DNA of 64,000 nucleotides from an uncultured Sphingomonadales bacterium (GTDB lineage: Bacteria > Pseudomonadota > Alphaproteobacteria > Sphingomonadales > Rhodothalassiaceae), in assembly GCA_947499155.1 (NCBI GenBank), contig CANMND010000002.1:186001-250000 (forward strand). Direction: 5' to 3'. The notes beneath the pieces were generated by a model. That model was not told the DNA's origin. It saw only the letters and a program-made list of their open reading frames with translations, and searched no databases. Position 1 is the stretch's first letter; each line of letters begins with the position of its first letter. Position numbers and translations under genes: made by a program. This document shows, piece after piece, positions 30,273 through 39,483 of the stretch.

Positions 30273-32540
30273 ATGAGCCTTCAGATTAAAGTGAAGCGTC
30301 GGCATATGCTGGCTTGTTGCAGTATTGCCGCTTTGGCTGGCAGCGTTATGGTATCGCCGGTATCAGCGCAGAATGCGGAGAACCGCTCTCCTGCAGTTCT
30401 TGAAGAAATTATCGTGACCGCTCAAAAACGAGAGCAGAGCCTTCAGGATGTACCATCATCCGTTGCGGCACTGTCTGGAGAAAAGCTCGATATCCTGAAT
30501 GCCGCAGGATCTGACATCCGCTTTCTTTCAGGTCGTATCCCGAGTCTGACCATTGAGTCGTCATTCGGACGCACGTTCCCCCGCTTTTATATTCGCGGAT
30601 TAGGCAATACGGACTTCGATCTGAACGCATCCCAGCCTGTTTCCATGATTTTGGATGAAATCGTCATGGAAAACCCGATCCTGAAAGGCATGCCTGCGTT
30701 TGACCTGGAGCGGATTGAAGTGTTGCGCGGCCCGCAAGGCACTCTTTTTGGCCGCAACACGCCGGCTGGTATCGTCAAGTTCGACAGCAAAAAGCCGACT
30801 CAGGAATTTGACGCTTATGCCAAGGCCACTTATGGCCGGTTCGACACCATCGAATTTGAAGGCGCGGTGGGTGGACCAATTGTAGATGACGTTCTGGCAG
30901 TGCGTGCGTCAGTGCGGCATCAGCATCGGGACGACTTTATCACCAACAATGCCCCCGGCCTTCTTGCAGATCGTGGCAAGCTTGGCGGTTATGATGATTT
31001 CGCCGGACGCCTGCAGCTTTTGTATACGCCTACCGATGAATTCTCGGCGCTTCTTAATTTTCACGCCCGCTCACTTGACGGCACATCCCGTGTATTCCGT
31101 GCCAATATCATTAAGCCGGGAACCGGTGGCCTGATTGACGGTTTCGATCGTCGCACTGTTACCCAGGACGGCAACAACCGGCAGGATCTGGACCAGCGCG
31201 GCCTGTCTTTGAAGATGGACTATGACTTCGGAAAATTGACGCTGACGTCGATCACCGGCTTTGAACATGGCAAGACTTTCAGCGTTGGTGATATCGACGG
31301 AGGTTTTGGTGCCGTGTTTGAAGGTGTGCCATCCATGCCAGGCTTCATCCCGTTGAATGCGGAGACTGCTGACGCCGTACCGGCCCTTGACCAGTGGACA
31401 CAGGAACTGCGCCTTTCCAGTAATAATCTGGGTATGGTGAACTTCCAGGCCGGGTTCTTCTATTTTGATGAAGATCTCCGCATTGAAAGCACCAACTTCA
31501 ATTCACTGGCCAACAGCGCGCCCAATGGCTTTGCCCGTCAACGCCAGAAAGCAGAATCCTGGGCAATTTTCGCCAATGTGAATATCGCGGCAACAGACAG
31601 GCTGACCATTGAAGGCGGCGTTCGCTATACGGAAGACGACAAGTTCTTCACTGCCGAGAGAACATTGTCACCATTGGCTTTCCTTGGCGTTGGACCCATT
31701 GGCCCGCTGGTCGCCAACCCATCTGATAGCGAGATAAGCTGGGATGTCAGTGCCAGCTACGCCATCAATGATGATATCAGCGTCTATAGCCGTGCGGCCA
31801 AGGGCTTCCGCGCTCCGTCCGTTCAGGGACGCTTGCTGTTTGGCGACGAGGTGACAGTTGCCGATACGGAAACTATTTTCTCCATCGAAGCCGGGGTGAA
31901 AGCGGAACTGTTCAATCGTCGCGCCCGTGTCAATCTGTCTGGTTATATCAGTGACATGGATGGCCAGCAGCTTACTGCAGTGGGCGGTGGTGCCAACTTC
32001 AACCGCCTGATCAATGCCGCTGATACCGATCTTGCCGGTGTTGAAATGGACATGGAATGGGCGGTTAACAACAACCTCTTCCTGACTGCCGGAGTGAGCT
32101 ACAATTTCACCGAAATCAATGACAAGGACCTGCGGACCCAGATATGTGCGGCCTGTACGGTTCTTGATCCACTGGTTGGTGGTCTGGCCCAGCTTGACGG
32201 CAACAGACTGCCTCAGGCGCCACGCTGGATTGCCAACTGGACAGCACGCTACAGCGTCCCTGTAGGTAATGACGGTGAAATTTATGGCTATACCGACTGG
32301 GCCTATACCAGCGACAAGATTTTCACGCTCTATGAGTCTGCAGAGCTTCGTAGCGGTTCAGAGCTGATTGGCGGTATGCGTCTTGGCTATATGTTTGATA
32401 ATGGCCGCTATGATGTGGCCGTTTTCGGTCGCAATATCACCGATCAGACGAAATTGAAGGGTGCGATTGATTTCAATAACCTCACAGGCTTTGTTAACGA
32501 GCCTCCGATCTGGGGTGTTGAGATATCTGCCAAGTTCTAA
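30273..32540 (+). CDS. TonB-dependent outer-membrane receptor
   Basis: The 755-residue protein has an N-terminal signal peptide ending near SPVSAQ, a TonB-box-like EEIIVTAQKR, a plug domain (SLQDVPSSVAAL to VLRGPQGTLFGRNTPAG) and a beta-barrel ending in the aromatic terminus EISAKF. Such receptors import large or scarce substrates using TonB energy. An AGGAAAG precedes ATG 30273. The ligand is not known; the preceding deaminase genes and XdhC suggest a purine or related heterocycle. A strong terminator follows. Confidence 0.9.
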   Translation: MSLQIKVKRRHMLACCSIAALAGSVMVSPVSAQNAENRSPAVLEEIIVTAQKREQSLQDVPSSVAALSGEKLDILNAAGSDIRFLSGRIPSLTIESSFGRTFPRFYIRGLGNTDFDLNASQPVSMILDEIVMENPILKGMPAFDLERIEVLRGPQGTLFGRNTPAGIVKFDSKKPTQEFDAYAKATYGRFDTIEFEGAVGGPIVDDVLAVRASVRHQHRDDFITNNAPGLLADRGKLGGYDDFAGRLQLLYTPTDEFSALLNFHARSLDGTSRVFRANIIKPGTGGLIDGFDRRTVTQDGNNRQDLDQRGLSLKMDYDFGKLTLTSITGFEHGKTFSVGDIDGGFGAVFEGVPSMPGFIPLNAETADAVPALDQWTQELRLSSNNLGMVNFQAGFFYFDEDLRIESTNFNSLANSAPNGFARQRQKAESWAIFANVNIAATDRLTIEGGVRYTEDDKFFTAERTLSPLAFLGVGPIGPLVANPSDSEISWDVSASYAINDDISVYSRAAKGFRAPSVQGRLLFGDEVTVADTETIFSIEAGVKAELFNRRARVNLSGYISDMDGQQLTAVGGGANFNRLINAADTDLAGVEMDMEWAVNNNLFLTAGVSYNFTEINDKDLRTQICAACTVLDPLVGGLAQLDGNRLPQAPRWIANWTARYSVPVGNDGEIYGYTDWAYTSDKIFTLYESAELRSGSELIGGMRLGYMFDNGRYDVAVFGRNITDQTKLKGAIDFNNLTGFVNEPPIWGVEISAKF

Positions 32541-32566
32541 AGGTCACTTGAAGACCTGATACCCGT

Positions 32567-32600
32567 AACCGGGGGCGGTCAGTCCGTCCCCGGTTTTTTA
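32567..32600 (+). terminator. Terminator after TonB receptor gene
   Basis: AACCGGGGGCGG and CCGTCCCCGGTT pair through a short loop and a T run follows, 26 bp after the receptor stop codon. It marks the 3' end of the putative purine operon. Confidence 0.85.
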
Positions 32601-32626
32601 TGTCCCGATTATCTATGCGTTGTCGC

Positions 32627-33550
32627 TTATTCTGCCGGGGCAGGGCTTTTCGCTTTTTTAGGGCTGACCTTCTTTTCCCAGCTTTGCTTTAAATCCCTTG
32701 AAGTATGTCGCGAGCCGTCATGGCTCCAACCGGGTGGCCCGAAGAGATAGAGGAAAAATTCACGGGACGACCTCGCCTTCACCATGTCCTTTGCAATGGC
32801 GATCCACTCATGGGACGCCACCTTGAAGGGATTAAAACTGCCCAACTGGTGAACAATTCCATAGCGACATGGTTCTGCATCGTCTTCAGGGACAAAAGTG
32901 CCAAACATCTTGTCCCAAATGATCAGTGTGCCGGCGTAGTTTGCATCCAGATAGCGCGGGTTCGTGGCATGATGGACCCGGTGATGACTGGGAGTATTGA
33001 AAATGGCTTCAAACCATCGTGGCAAGCGTTTAATGGCCTCGGTATGGATCCAGAACTGATAGATGAGATTAAGGCCTGCGACAAAGGCGATCAGCAATGG
33101 GTGAAAGCCCAAAACAAACAAGGGCAGGCTGAAAATGAACGTGAGGGCGGGAAGCCCGGTCCAGGTCTGACGCAGAGCCGTGGACAGATTATAGTGCTGG
33201 CTTGAATGGTGGATAATATGGGCCGCCCAGAACCAGCGGACTCTGTGACTTGCGCGGTGGAACACATAATAGGCAAGGTCATTAAGAATAAAGGCCACAA
33301 CCATCGCCCACCATGTAAAGCCGATGTCAAACAGGCGCGCATGATGCCAGATGAATAAGCCGATTCCGTAGCCTATGCTGCCTGCAACAAGACCTGCGAC
33401 CTGGCTGCCCAGTCCCATGGCAAGGCTTGTGGCGGTGTCTTTCGGCTCGAAACGGACTTTACCCGTGAGCCGGCCAAACACCATCTCGGCAATGATCAAG
33501 AAGATGAAGGCAGGTATGGCGTATGTCACTGGATTGGGCAGGTTCATCAT
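32627..33550 (-). CDS. Sterol desaturase/fatty acid hydroxylase family protein
   Basis: Integral-membrane di-iron enzyme of 307 residues. Hydrophobic segments near the N-terminus and in the middle surround the three His clusters of the family: HRASHRVRW, HIIHHSSQHYN and HHRVHHATN. Bacterial members hydroxylate or desaturate lipids, carotenoids or alkylglycerols; the substrate here cannot be told. A Lys-rich cytoplasmic tail ends the protein. The start overlaps the previous gene by 4 bp (ATGA), so the two are translationally coupled. Confidence 0.87.
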   Translation of the reverse strand: MMNLPNPVTYAIPAFIFLIIAEMVFGRLTGKVRFEPKDTATSLAMGLGSQVAGLVAGSIGYGIGLFIWHHARLFDIGFTWWAMVVAFILNDLAYYVFHRASHRVRWFWAAHIIHHSSQHYNLSTALRQTWTGLPALTFIFSLPLFVLGFHPLLIAFVAGLNLIYQFWIHTEAIKRLPRWFEAIFNTPSHHRVHHATNPRYLDANYAGTLIIWDKMFGTFVPEDDAEPCRYGIVHQLGSFNPFKVASHEWIAIAKDMVKARSSREFFLYLFGPPGWSHDGSRHTSRDLKQSWEKKVSPKKAKSPAPAE

Positions 33551-34005
33551 CCAGACCTTTGTTTTTGATCTCTCATCAGGCTGTTGTCTGGATGAGTGAG
33601 TGCCAGCAGCCGCTGGAGCCAGACTTCCCGATCAACTGATGGATCCAGTATAAGCGTTACCTTCGGCAAGGAAAAGTCACGCAGATGTATGACGAGCTTA
33701 TGGCCGTTGCTGGCAATGATGGTGTCAAGACTTCCTGGTCCAAGTTTACGGGTAAGGAATTTGTCTCCTATGGCATGAACAAGGCCAATATCTTTATCAT
33801 TATTGAGTGCGATGAGAGCCGTAATGCCTTCTTGATCGCGGAGGACATCGCCCAGGCTTGAATGCCAAAAGTCTTCCAGAAACCGTTTCCTTGCCTGATC
33901 GTCACTTTCAATCCGGGCCCTGCGCCAGCCGCCAATCCAGATATTCAATAAAATCAGCAGGCCAACTGCGAGGACGGATCCAAGGGCAATAAGTGGATTA
34001 TCCAT
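33547..34005 (-). CDS. Unknown membrane-anchored protein
   Basis: I do not recognise this 152-residue protein. It has one N-terminal membrane segment (LIALGSVLAVGLLILLNIWI) followed by a basic stretch (GGWRRARIE), which suggests that the remaining 120 residues are cytoplasmic. They look like a compact alpha/beta domain (GITALIALNNDKDIGLVHA, KLVIHLRDFSLPKVTLIL). It overlaps the sterol-desaturase-like gene by 4 bp and lies 52 bp after hutH on the same strand. It may work with the desaturase. Confidence 0.7.
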   Translation of the reverse strand: MDNPLIALGSVLAVGLLILLNIWIGGWRRARIESDDQARKRFLEDFWHSSLGDVLRDQEGITALIALNNDKDIGLVHAIGDKFLTRKLGPGSLDTIIASNGHKLVIHLRDFSLPKVTLILDPSVDREVWLQRLLALTHPDNSLMRDQKQRSG

Positions 34006-34057
34006 ATCTTACCGGTCTTGTTAAAATACCTGCAAGAAAGGATTGGCCATCATTCTT

Positions 34058-35602
34058 TTACTTGGCAAGTGACAAAAATGGCAGGGAAGGCAATTCGGCG
34101 GCATTGGTAACAGCGCCGTCTACCACCAGACGGGTTGCAGCATTTATATCATCGGCAAAATATCTGTCCTGCTCATAGGAGCGGATATGGTCCCGGATCA
34201 ACTGATGCACCTTGTGAATTCTTGGGCCGGACGTGAGAGGCTTGAGGAAGTCCAGTCCCTGAGCCGCGGCCAACAGCTCGATTGCAATAACATGGGCCGC
34301 ATTTTCCGCAAGCTGTCCGGTGCGTCTTGCCCCATGGGTTGCCATGGAGACATGATCTTCCTGATTGGCCGATGTAGGAATGCTGTCCACACTTGCCGGG
34401 TGGGCGCGCATCCGGTTTTCTGAGACCAGCGCCGCGGCTGTCACCTGTGCAATCATGAAGCCGGAATTAAGGCCACTGTTTTCAACAAGAAATGCGGGAA
34501 GCCCACTCATTTTAGGGTCAACAAGAATTGCTAGACGTCGTTCGCTGAGGCTGGCCATCTCACAAATGGCATTGGCCAGCATATCAGCCGCAAAGGCCAC
34601 CGGCTCGGCATGAAAGTTTCCACCGGACAAGGCCGTGCCGTCTTCCGCAAAAACAAGCGGGTTATCGGTGACGGCATTGGCCTCAGTCTGTAGGGTGCCA
34701 GCCACCATGGACATAACATCAAGGCATGCCCCCATGACCTGGGGCTGACAGCGCAGGGAATAGGGGTCTTGAACCTTGTCACAATCTTCATGGGACTGTC
34801 GGATCGGACTATCCTTCAATAGGGCGTCGATCGTTTTTGCCACATATATCTGGCCTGCATGGCCTCGAGCTGCATGAATACGCGGATCAAAGGGCACATC
34901 ACTGCCCTTTAAGGCATCCACAGACATCGCGCCCGATATCATGGCAGTCCTGAATACAACATCAGCCTGATACAAGGCGTCTAAAGCTAAAGCTGTGGAA
35001 ATCTGTGTGCCATTCAAGAGCGCCAGGCCCTCCTTTGGGCCAAGCTCCAAGGGCGTCAGGCTTAAGCTTTTGAGAACCTCAGCAGCAGGAAGGGTTTTGT
35101 CCTTATAGTCAATATGTCCAATGCCCAAAAGGGTCGCTGCCAGATGGGCAAGGGGTGCAAGGTCACCGGATGCACCCACTGATCCTTGGGCCGGAATGAC
35201 GGGCAGGGCTTCAGCGCAAAGAAGCGTCAGCAGTGCCTTCACGACTTCAGGACGCACGCCTGACATTCCACGACCAAGGCCGATCACCTTCAGCGCAAGG
35301 GCAAGGCGAACGACGCGATGCGGCAAGGGATCGCCAACGCCACAACTATGTGACAGCACCAGATTGCGCTGAAGTTCCGCCAGCTTGTCGTCAGCAATGC
35401 GGCTTTGAGCCAATAAGCCAAAACCAGTGTTCACCCCATAGACCGTACGGCCCGACCGTAAAATCTCCTCAACGGCTGCACGGGATGCGCCAATGGCGGC
35501 CCATGCTTGTGACGTGAGATCAACCTCAGGGCAAGGCGCGCTCCAGATTGTGTGAAGGGTATCAAGGGAGACGGTACCAGGGGACAGGATGTGCTTCGCC
35601 AT
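34058..35602 (-). CDS. hutH: Histidine ammonia-lyase
   Basis: First step of histidine degradation, histidine to urocanate plus ammonia. The 514 residues contain the Ala144-Ser145-Gly146 triad (SVGASGDLAPLAH) that cyclises to the MIO electrophile, and the YGVNTGFG motif. It lies 2 bp after hutU, hence same operon. Expression is expected to be controlled by HutC via the site before hutU. Confidence 0.97.
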   Translation of the reverse strand: MAKHILSPGTVSLDTLHTIWSAPCPEVDLTSQAWAAIGASRAAVEEILRSGRTVYGVNTGFGLLAQSRIADDKLAELQRNLVLSHSCGVGDPLPHRVVRLALALKVIGLGRGMSGVRPEVVKALLTLLCAEALPVIPAQGSVGASGDLAPLAHLAATLLGIGHIDYKDKTLPAAEVLKSLSLTPLELGPKEGLALLNGTQISTALALDALYQADVVFRTAMISGAMSVDALKGSDVPFDPRIHAARGHAGQIYVAKTIDALLKDSPIRQSHEDCDKVQDPYSLRCQPQVMGACLDVMSMVAGTLQTEANAVTDNPLVFAEDGTALSGGNFHAEPVAFAADMLANAICEMASLSERRLAILVDPKMSGLPAFLVENSGLNSGFMIAQVTAAALVSENRMRAHPASVDSIPTSANQEDHVSMATHGARRTGQLAENAAHVIAIELLAAAQGLDFLKPLTSGPRIHKVHQLIRDHIRSYEQDRYFADDINAATRLVVDGAVTNAAELPSLPFLSLAK

Positions 35603-35604
35603 GA

Positions 35605-37275
35605 TCAGTTCTCCAGCATTGGCAGGTCGAGCTTATGCTTTTGGGCGCAAGAGATAGCCTCTTCATAGCCAGCATCTGCGTGGCGCATAACGCCGGTGGC
35701 AGGATCATTCCACAGAACACGCTTTAGGCGTTCGTCGGCGTCCACACTTCCATCACAGACAATAACCATGCCGGAATGCTGGGAAAAGCCCATCCCAACG
35801 CCGCCGCCATGATGAAGCGATACCCAAGTGGCGCCTGAAGCCGTATTCAAAAGTGCGTTCAAAAGCGGCCAGTCAGACACTGCGTCTGAGCCGTCAATCA
35901 TCCCCTCGGTTTCCCGGTTGGGACTGGCGACAGAGCCGGAATCCAGATGGTCACGTCCGATAACAACAGGGGCTTTCAATTCACCGCTGCGGACCATTTC
36001 GTTAAAGGCTAGGCCCAGCCGGTCCCGCTCACCTAATCCAACCCAGCAGATACGTGCGGGAAGCCCTTGAAAAGCAATACGTTCAGCTGCCATATCGAGC
36101 CAGCGGTGCAGATGCGCATCATCGGGGATCAGTTCTTTGACCTTTTGATCTGTCTTGCGGATATCCTCGGGGTCACCAGACAGGGCCGCCCAGCGGAACG
36201 GTCCAACGCCACGACAGAAAAGAGGGCGGATATAGGCTGGCACAAAGCCTGGAAAATCAAAGGCATTGTCCACCCCTTCATCAAGGGCCACCTGCCGGAT
36301 ATTATTGCCATAATCGAAGGTGGGAATTCCCATTTCATGGAAAGCCAGCATGGCTTTTACATGCTCCGCCATGGACTGCCTCGCGGCCTTTTCCACCTCA
36401 CGAGGTTGAGTTTCCCGCTTTTTGATCCAGTCTGCCACAGTCCAACCCTTTGGCAGATAGCCATTGGCAGGGTCATGTGCAGATGTCTGGTCTGTGACAG
36501 CGTCAGGCCGGATACCACGCTCAACCATCTCTGGCAGAATGTCCGCCGCATTACCCAACAGGCCAACGGATACCGGCTGCCCGGTCTTTTTGGCTGCATT
36601 TAGAATGGCAAGGGCTTCATCAAGTGTCTCAGCTTGTTTGTCCAGATACTTGGTTTCTAATCTTTTTTCAATTCTATCCATCTGACATTCGATAGCGAGG
36701 CATGATGCCCCGGCCATGGTAGCGGCCAGAGGTTGGGCCCCACCCATGCCACCAAGTCCTGCTGTCAGAATCCAGCGGCCCTTAAGGTCGCCGCCATAAT
36801 GCTGACGACCCAATTCAGCGAATGTCTCATAGGTCCCCTGCACGATCCCCTGACTGCCGATATAGATCCATGAGCCAGCAGTCATCTGGCCGTACATCAT
36901 CAATCCCTTGGCATCTAGGGCGTTGAAGTGGTCCCAGTTCGCCCAATGTGGCACCAGATTGGAGTTGGCAATCAGCACACGAGGTGCTTGTTCATGGGTT
37001 TTAAATACCCCTACAGGCTTGCCGGACTGGATCAAAAGGGTCTCATTCAGTTCCAAACGCTCCAGAACCTCGACAATCCGATCATAAGATTCCCAATTCC
37101 GGGCCGCGCGGCCGATGCCACCATAAACCACCAGTGTTTCCGGGTGTTCTGCCACATCTGGATCCAGATTGTTCATCAGCATGCGCAAGGGGGCTTCTGT
37201 CACCCAGTGGCGTGCACGAAGCTTTGTGCCGGTCGGTGCCTTGATGGTTCGATGATTGGGTTTGATAAGGGCCAT
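35605..37275 (-). CDS. hutU: Urocanate hydratase
   Basis: NAD-dependent hydration of urocanate to imidazolonepropionate. The 556 residues are the normal length, with the NAD-binding [14 protein letters not shown] stretch and the conserved [18 protein letters not shown] block. It is the first gene of the hutU-hutH operon; a candidate HutC operator lies 33 bp upstream. Confidence 0.97.
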   Translation of the reverse strand: MALIKPNHRTIKAPTGTKLRARHWVTEAPLRMLMNNLDPDVAEHPETLVVYGGIGRAARNWESYDRIVEVLERLELNETLLIQSGKPVGVFKTHEQAPRVLIANSNLVPHWANWDHFNALDAKGLMMYGQMTAGSWIYIGSQGIVQGTYETFAELGRQHYGGDLKGRWILTAGLGGMGGAQPLAATMAGASCLAIECQMDRIEKRLETKYLDKQAETLDEALAILNAAKKTGQPVSVGLLGNAADILPEMVERGIRPDAVTDQTSAHDPANGYLPKGWTVADWIKKRETQPREVEKAARQSMAEHVKAMLAFHEMGIPTFDYGNNIRQVALDEGVDNAFDFPGFVPAYIRPLFCRGVGPFRWAALSGDPEDIRKTDQKVKELIPDDAHLHRWLDMAAERIAFQGLPARICWVGLGERDRLGLAFNEMVRSGELKAPVVIGRDHLDSGSVASPNRETEGMIDGSDAVSDWPLLNALLNTASGATWVSLHHGGGVGMGFSQHSGMVIVCDGSVDADERLKRVLWNDPATGVMRHADAGYEEAISCAQKHKLDLPMLEN

Positions 37276-37300
37276 ATTGAGGTGCTCCGCTTTGGCTTTA

Positions 37301-37323
37301 GCCTGTATATGGTTGTATATAAT
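37301..37323 (-). promoter_or_regulatory. Candidate HutC operator before hutU
   Basis: The minus strand reads TATACAACCATA (37308-37319) within a TATATACAACCATATACAG context with partial dyad symmetry. It agrees in 10 of 12 positions with the site between hutI and hutG. Placement at the hutU promoter fits repression by HutC. Confidence 0.55.
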
Positions 37324-37396
37324 TAATCTAAAGGTGCGGCAAGGGATTATACCAGTTATAAAATCTCATAAGAGCCTGCAAACGAGTGAAAGTCTG

Positions 37397-38128
37397 TTAA
37401 GGTTTGAACCGCCCAGTAATCTCATAGCGCGATGCTGCGTGGATCAGATCGACGGATGACGCGACCTTGCCGTGGGTCCAGGTCTTGCGTTGTATCAAGA
37501 GGCAAGGCTCGTCTTGAGCCAGAGCAAGCAGCTCCTTCAACTCAGGGGTTGCTGGAATGGCACGGATCACGTGCTCCACTTCCTGCAAGGGCGCTACCGC
37601 TATGAGATGGCGATAAGACGTCTCATGCCGCAAGTCGATCTTGAGATAATCCGGTGCGATTGCTGGCTGTACGTATCTGTCTTCAAGAACAATGGGGCGC
37701 TCGTCTTTCATGTGAAGCACCTGAGCGTGGAACAGGGGTGTCCCTGGGGCCAGCCTGAATCGCTGGGCAATCTTGTCGGGGGCTTCAACCTCATGATGGA
37801 GAAGGACGCGGGCGCTATAGCGGTGATTGTTATCGGCCAGTTCATCAGCGATGTCACGGATAGTCAGCAAGGTACCATGGGTACGGTTTTCAGCAATGAA
37901 GGTACCAACGCCTGGCACGCGGGTGACAAAGCCTGCTTCATGCAATTCACGCAAGGCCCGATTGGCCGTCATGCGTGAAACTCCCATCTCGCCCACAAGG
38001 TCAGCTTCTGAAGGGGCGCGGTCTCCCGGCTTCAGCGTGCCCGTCTCAATGAGCGACAAGACATGCTCTTTAACTTTTTTGTAAAGGGGCAGGGCATCGC
38101 GCGATATGGGTCTGACTGGTGGTAACAT
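37397..38128 (-). CDS. hutC: Histidine utilisation repressor HutC (GntR family)
   Basis: The 243-residue regulator has an N-terminal GntR winged helix (LKPGDRAPSEADLVGEMGVS, RMTANRALRELHEAGFVTRV) and a C-terminal UTRA effector domain (about 90-240). HutC proteins repress hut genes and are released by urocanate. It lies between hutI (9 bp upstream) and hutU (121 bp downstream) on the same strand, so it is probably co-transcribed with hutI and can be autoregulated. Confidence 0.95.
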   Translation of the reverse strand: MLPPVRPISRDALPLYKKVKEHVLSLIETGTLKPGDRAPSEADLVGEMGVSRMTANRALRELHEAGFVTRVPGVGTFIAENRTHGTLLTIRDIADELADNNHRYSARVLLHHEVEAPDKIAQRFRLAPGTPLFHAQVLHMKDERPIVLEDRYVQPAIAPDYLKIDLRHETSYRHLIAVAPLQEVEHVIRAIPATPELKELLALAQDEPCLLIQRKTWTHGKVASSVDLIHAASRYEITGRFKP

Positions 38129-38137
38129 AACTGTACC

Positions 38138-39394
38138 TTACCCTTCTTTTAACAGTCGATATTCATGAGATTCATACGCTAACTGGCCATTAAATAAGGT
38201 GAATAATGGTTTTGTACTACCAACCCAGTAGCACATCTCAGCAAGATCACCGACTGCCCATGCTGCAATATCGGCCTTAAAGCCCACCCTTAATTGGCCG
38301 ACACTATCCGCCAGTCCCAAGGCACGCGCCGCATGGATTGTCATGCCGGATATGGCCTCCTCCGGTGTCAGTCTAAACAGGGTGGATGCCATGCCCGGTA
38401 TTAGGCCAGGCGAAAGGACAGGGGCAGTACCGGGGTTGCAGTCGCTGGCAATGGCCATGGGAACACCCGCCTTGCGCAGACCATCAATGGGGGGCAGTCG
38501 GGTTTCACGCAGCACATAAAACGCAGCAGGCAGAAGGACAGCCACCGTACCGGATGCGGCCATGGCGTCTATCCCATCTTGCGACAGATATTCCAGATGG
38601 TCCGCTGACAAGGCACCATGGCTGGCGGCAAGGGCAGCGCCACCCTGATCGCTCAACTGTTCGGCATGAAGCTTGACATGAAGGCCATGGGAACGGGCAG
38701 CCTTAAACAACTTATCTATTTCATCAGGAGTAAAACCAATAGTTTCACAAAATCCATCAACTGCGTGTGCAAGCTTGTTTTTTGCTATTTCAGGGATCAT
38801 CTGATTGATCAAGAAATCCACATAGCCTGCGCGTCCGCCGGGATGGTCTTTGGGAATGGCGTGCGCACCCAGAAATGTACGCATGACCCGGACAGGACGA
38901 TTGCGCTCCAGCCGTGCGGCCACCTTCAGCATCCGCAACTCTGTCTCTCGGTCGAGGCCATAGCCGGACTTGATTTCAATTGTGGTGATACCGTCTGCCC
39001 GCATGCGGTCGAGCCTTCTTAGCGCACTTTCATAAAGCTCAGTCTCTGTCGCCTCTCGTGTGGCCTTGACGGTGGCCTGTATGCCGCCACCTTGCGCGGC
39101 TATTTCCTCATAGCTTTTACCATTGAGGAGCATGTCGAATTCATGGGCCCTGTTGCCACCAAAAACCATGTGGGTATGGCAATCGACAAGGCCCGGTGTC
39201 AGCCACGCTCCGTTCAGCCTGTGAACGACTTTTGCGCGTGTTAGGGCATCATCGGGCAGGGCGCTTTCAGGTCCGATCCATGCAATGGTGCCATCATTGA
39301 TAGCCAGCGCTCCATTGCGAATAGCCCCGAAAGGCTTATTGACGGCAGGGTCCATGCTTGCCAGATGACAATCTAGGTAAAGGCTGTCCCACAT
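38138..39394 (-). CDS. hutI: Imidazolonepropionase
   Basis: Third step of histidine degradation, opening imidazolonepropionate to N-formimidoyl-glutamate. The 418-residue amidohydrolase has the metal site VDCHTHMVFGGNRAHEF, then KLHAEQLSDQGG, SADHLEYLS and AIASDCNPGTAP. Start 39394 (MWDSLYL) is chosen because GGAGGAA lies 7 bp upstream; using ATG 39409 would put that ribosome site inside the gene. It is divergent from hutG across about 90 bp. Confidence 0.96.
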   Translation of the reverse strand: MWDSLYLDCHLASMDPAVNKPFGAIRNGALAINDGTIAWIGPESALPDDALTRAKVVHRLNGAWLTPGLVDCHTHMVFGGNRAHEFDMLLNGKSYEEIAAQGGGIQATVKATREATETELYESALRRLDRMRADGITTIEIKSGYGLDRETELRMLKVAARLERNRPVRVMRTFLGAHAIPKDHPGGRAGYVDFLINQMIPEIAKNKLAHAVDGFCETIGFTPDEIDKLFKAARSHGLHVKLHAEQLSDQGGAALAASHGALSADHLEYLSQDGIDAMAASGTVAVLLPAAFYVLRETRLPPIDGLRKAGVPMAIASDCNPGTAPVLSPGLIPGMASTLFRLTPEEAISGMTIHAARALGLADSVGQLRVGFKADIAAWAVGDLAEMCYWVGSTKPLFTLFNGQLAYESHEYRLLKEG

Positions 39395-39413
39395 TGGCGT
39401 TTCCTCCATTATT

Positions 39414-39427
39414 CTATACAGCTATAG
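39414..39427. promoter_or_regulatory. Candidate HutC operator between hutI and hutG
   Basis: CTATA-CAGC-TATAG is an inverted repeat 20 bp before the hutI start and 57 bp before hutG. Its core TATACAGCTATA resembles the site before hutU. A single operator could control both divergent units. Confidence 0.55.
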
Positions 39428-39483
39428 CGTCAAAGTCCGAAATGGTGAAACCTTATCGGTCAGTTTTTAAACAGGAGAGTTTA

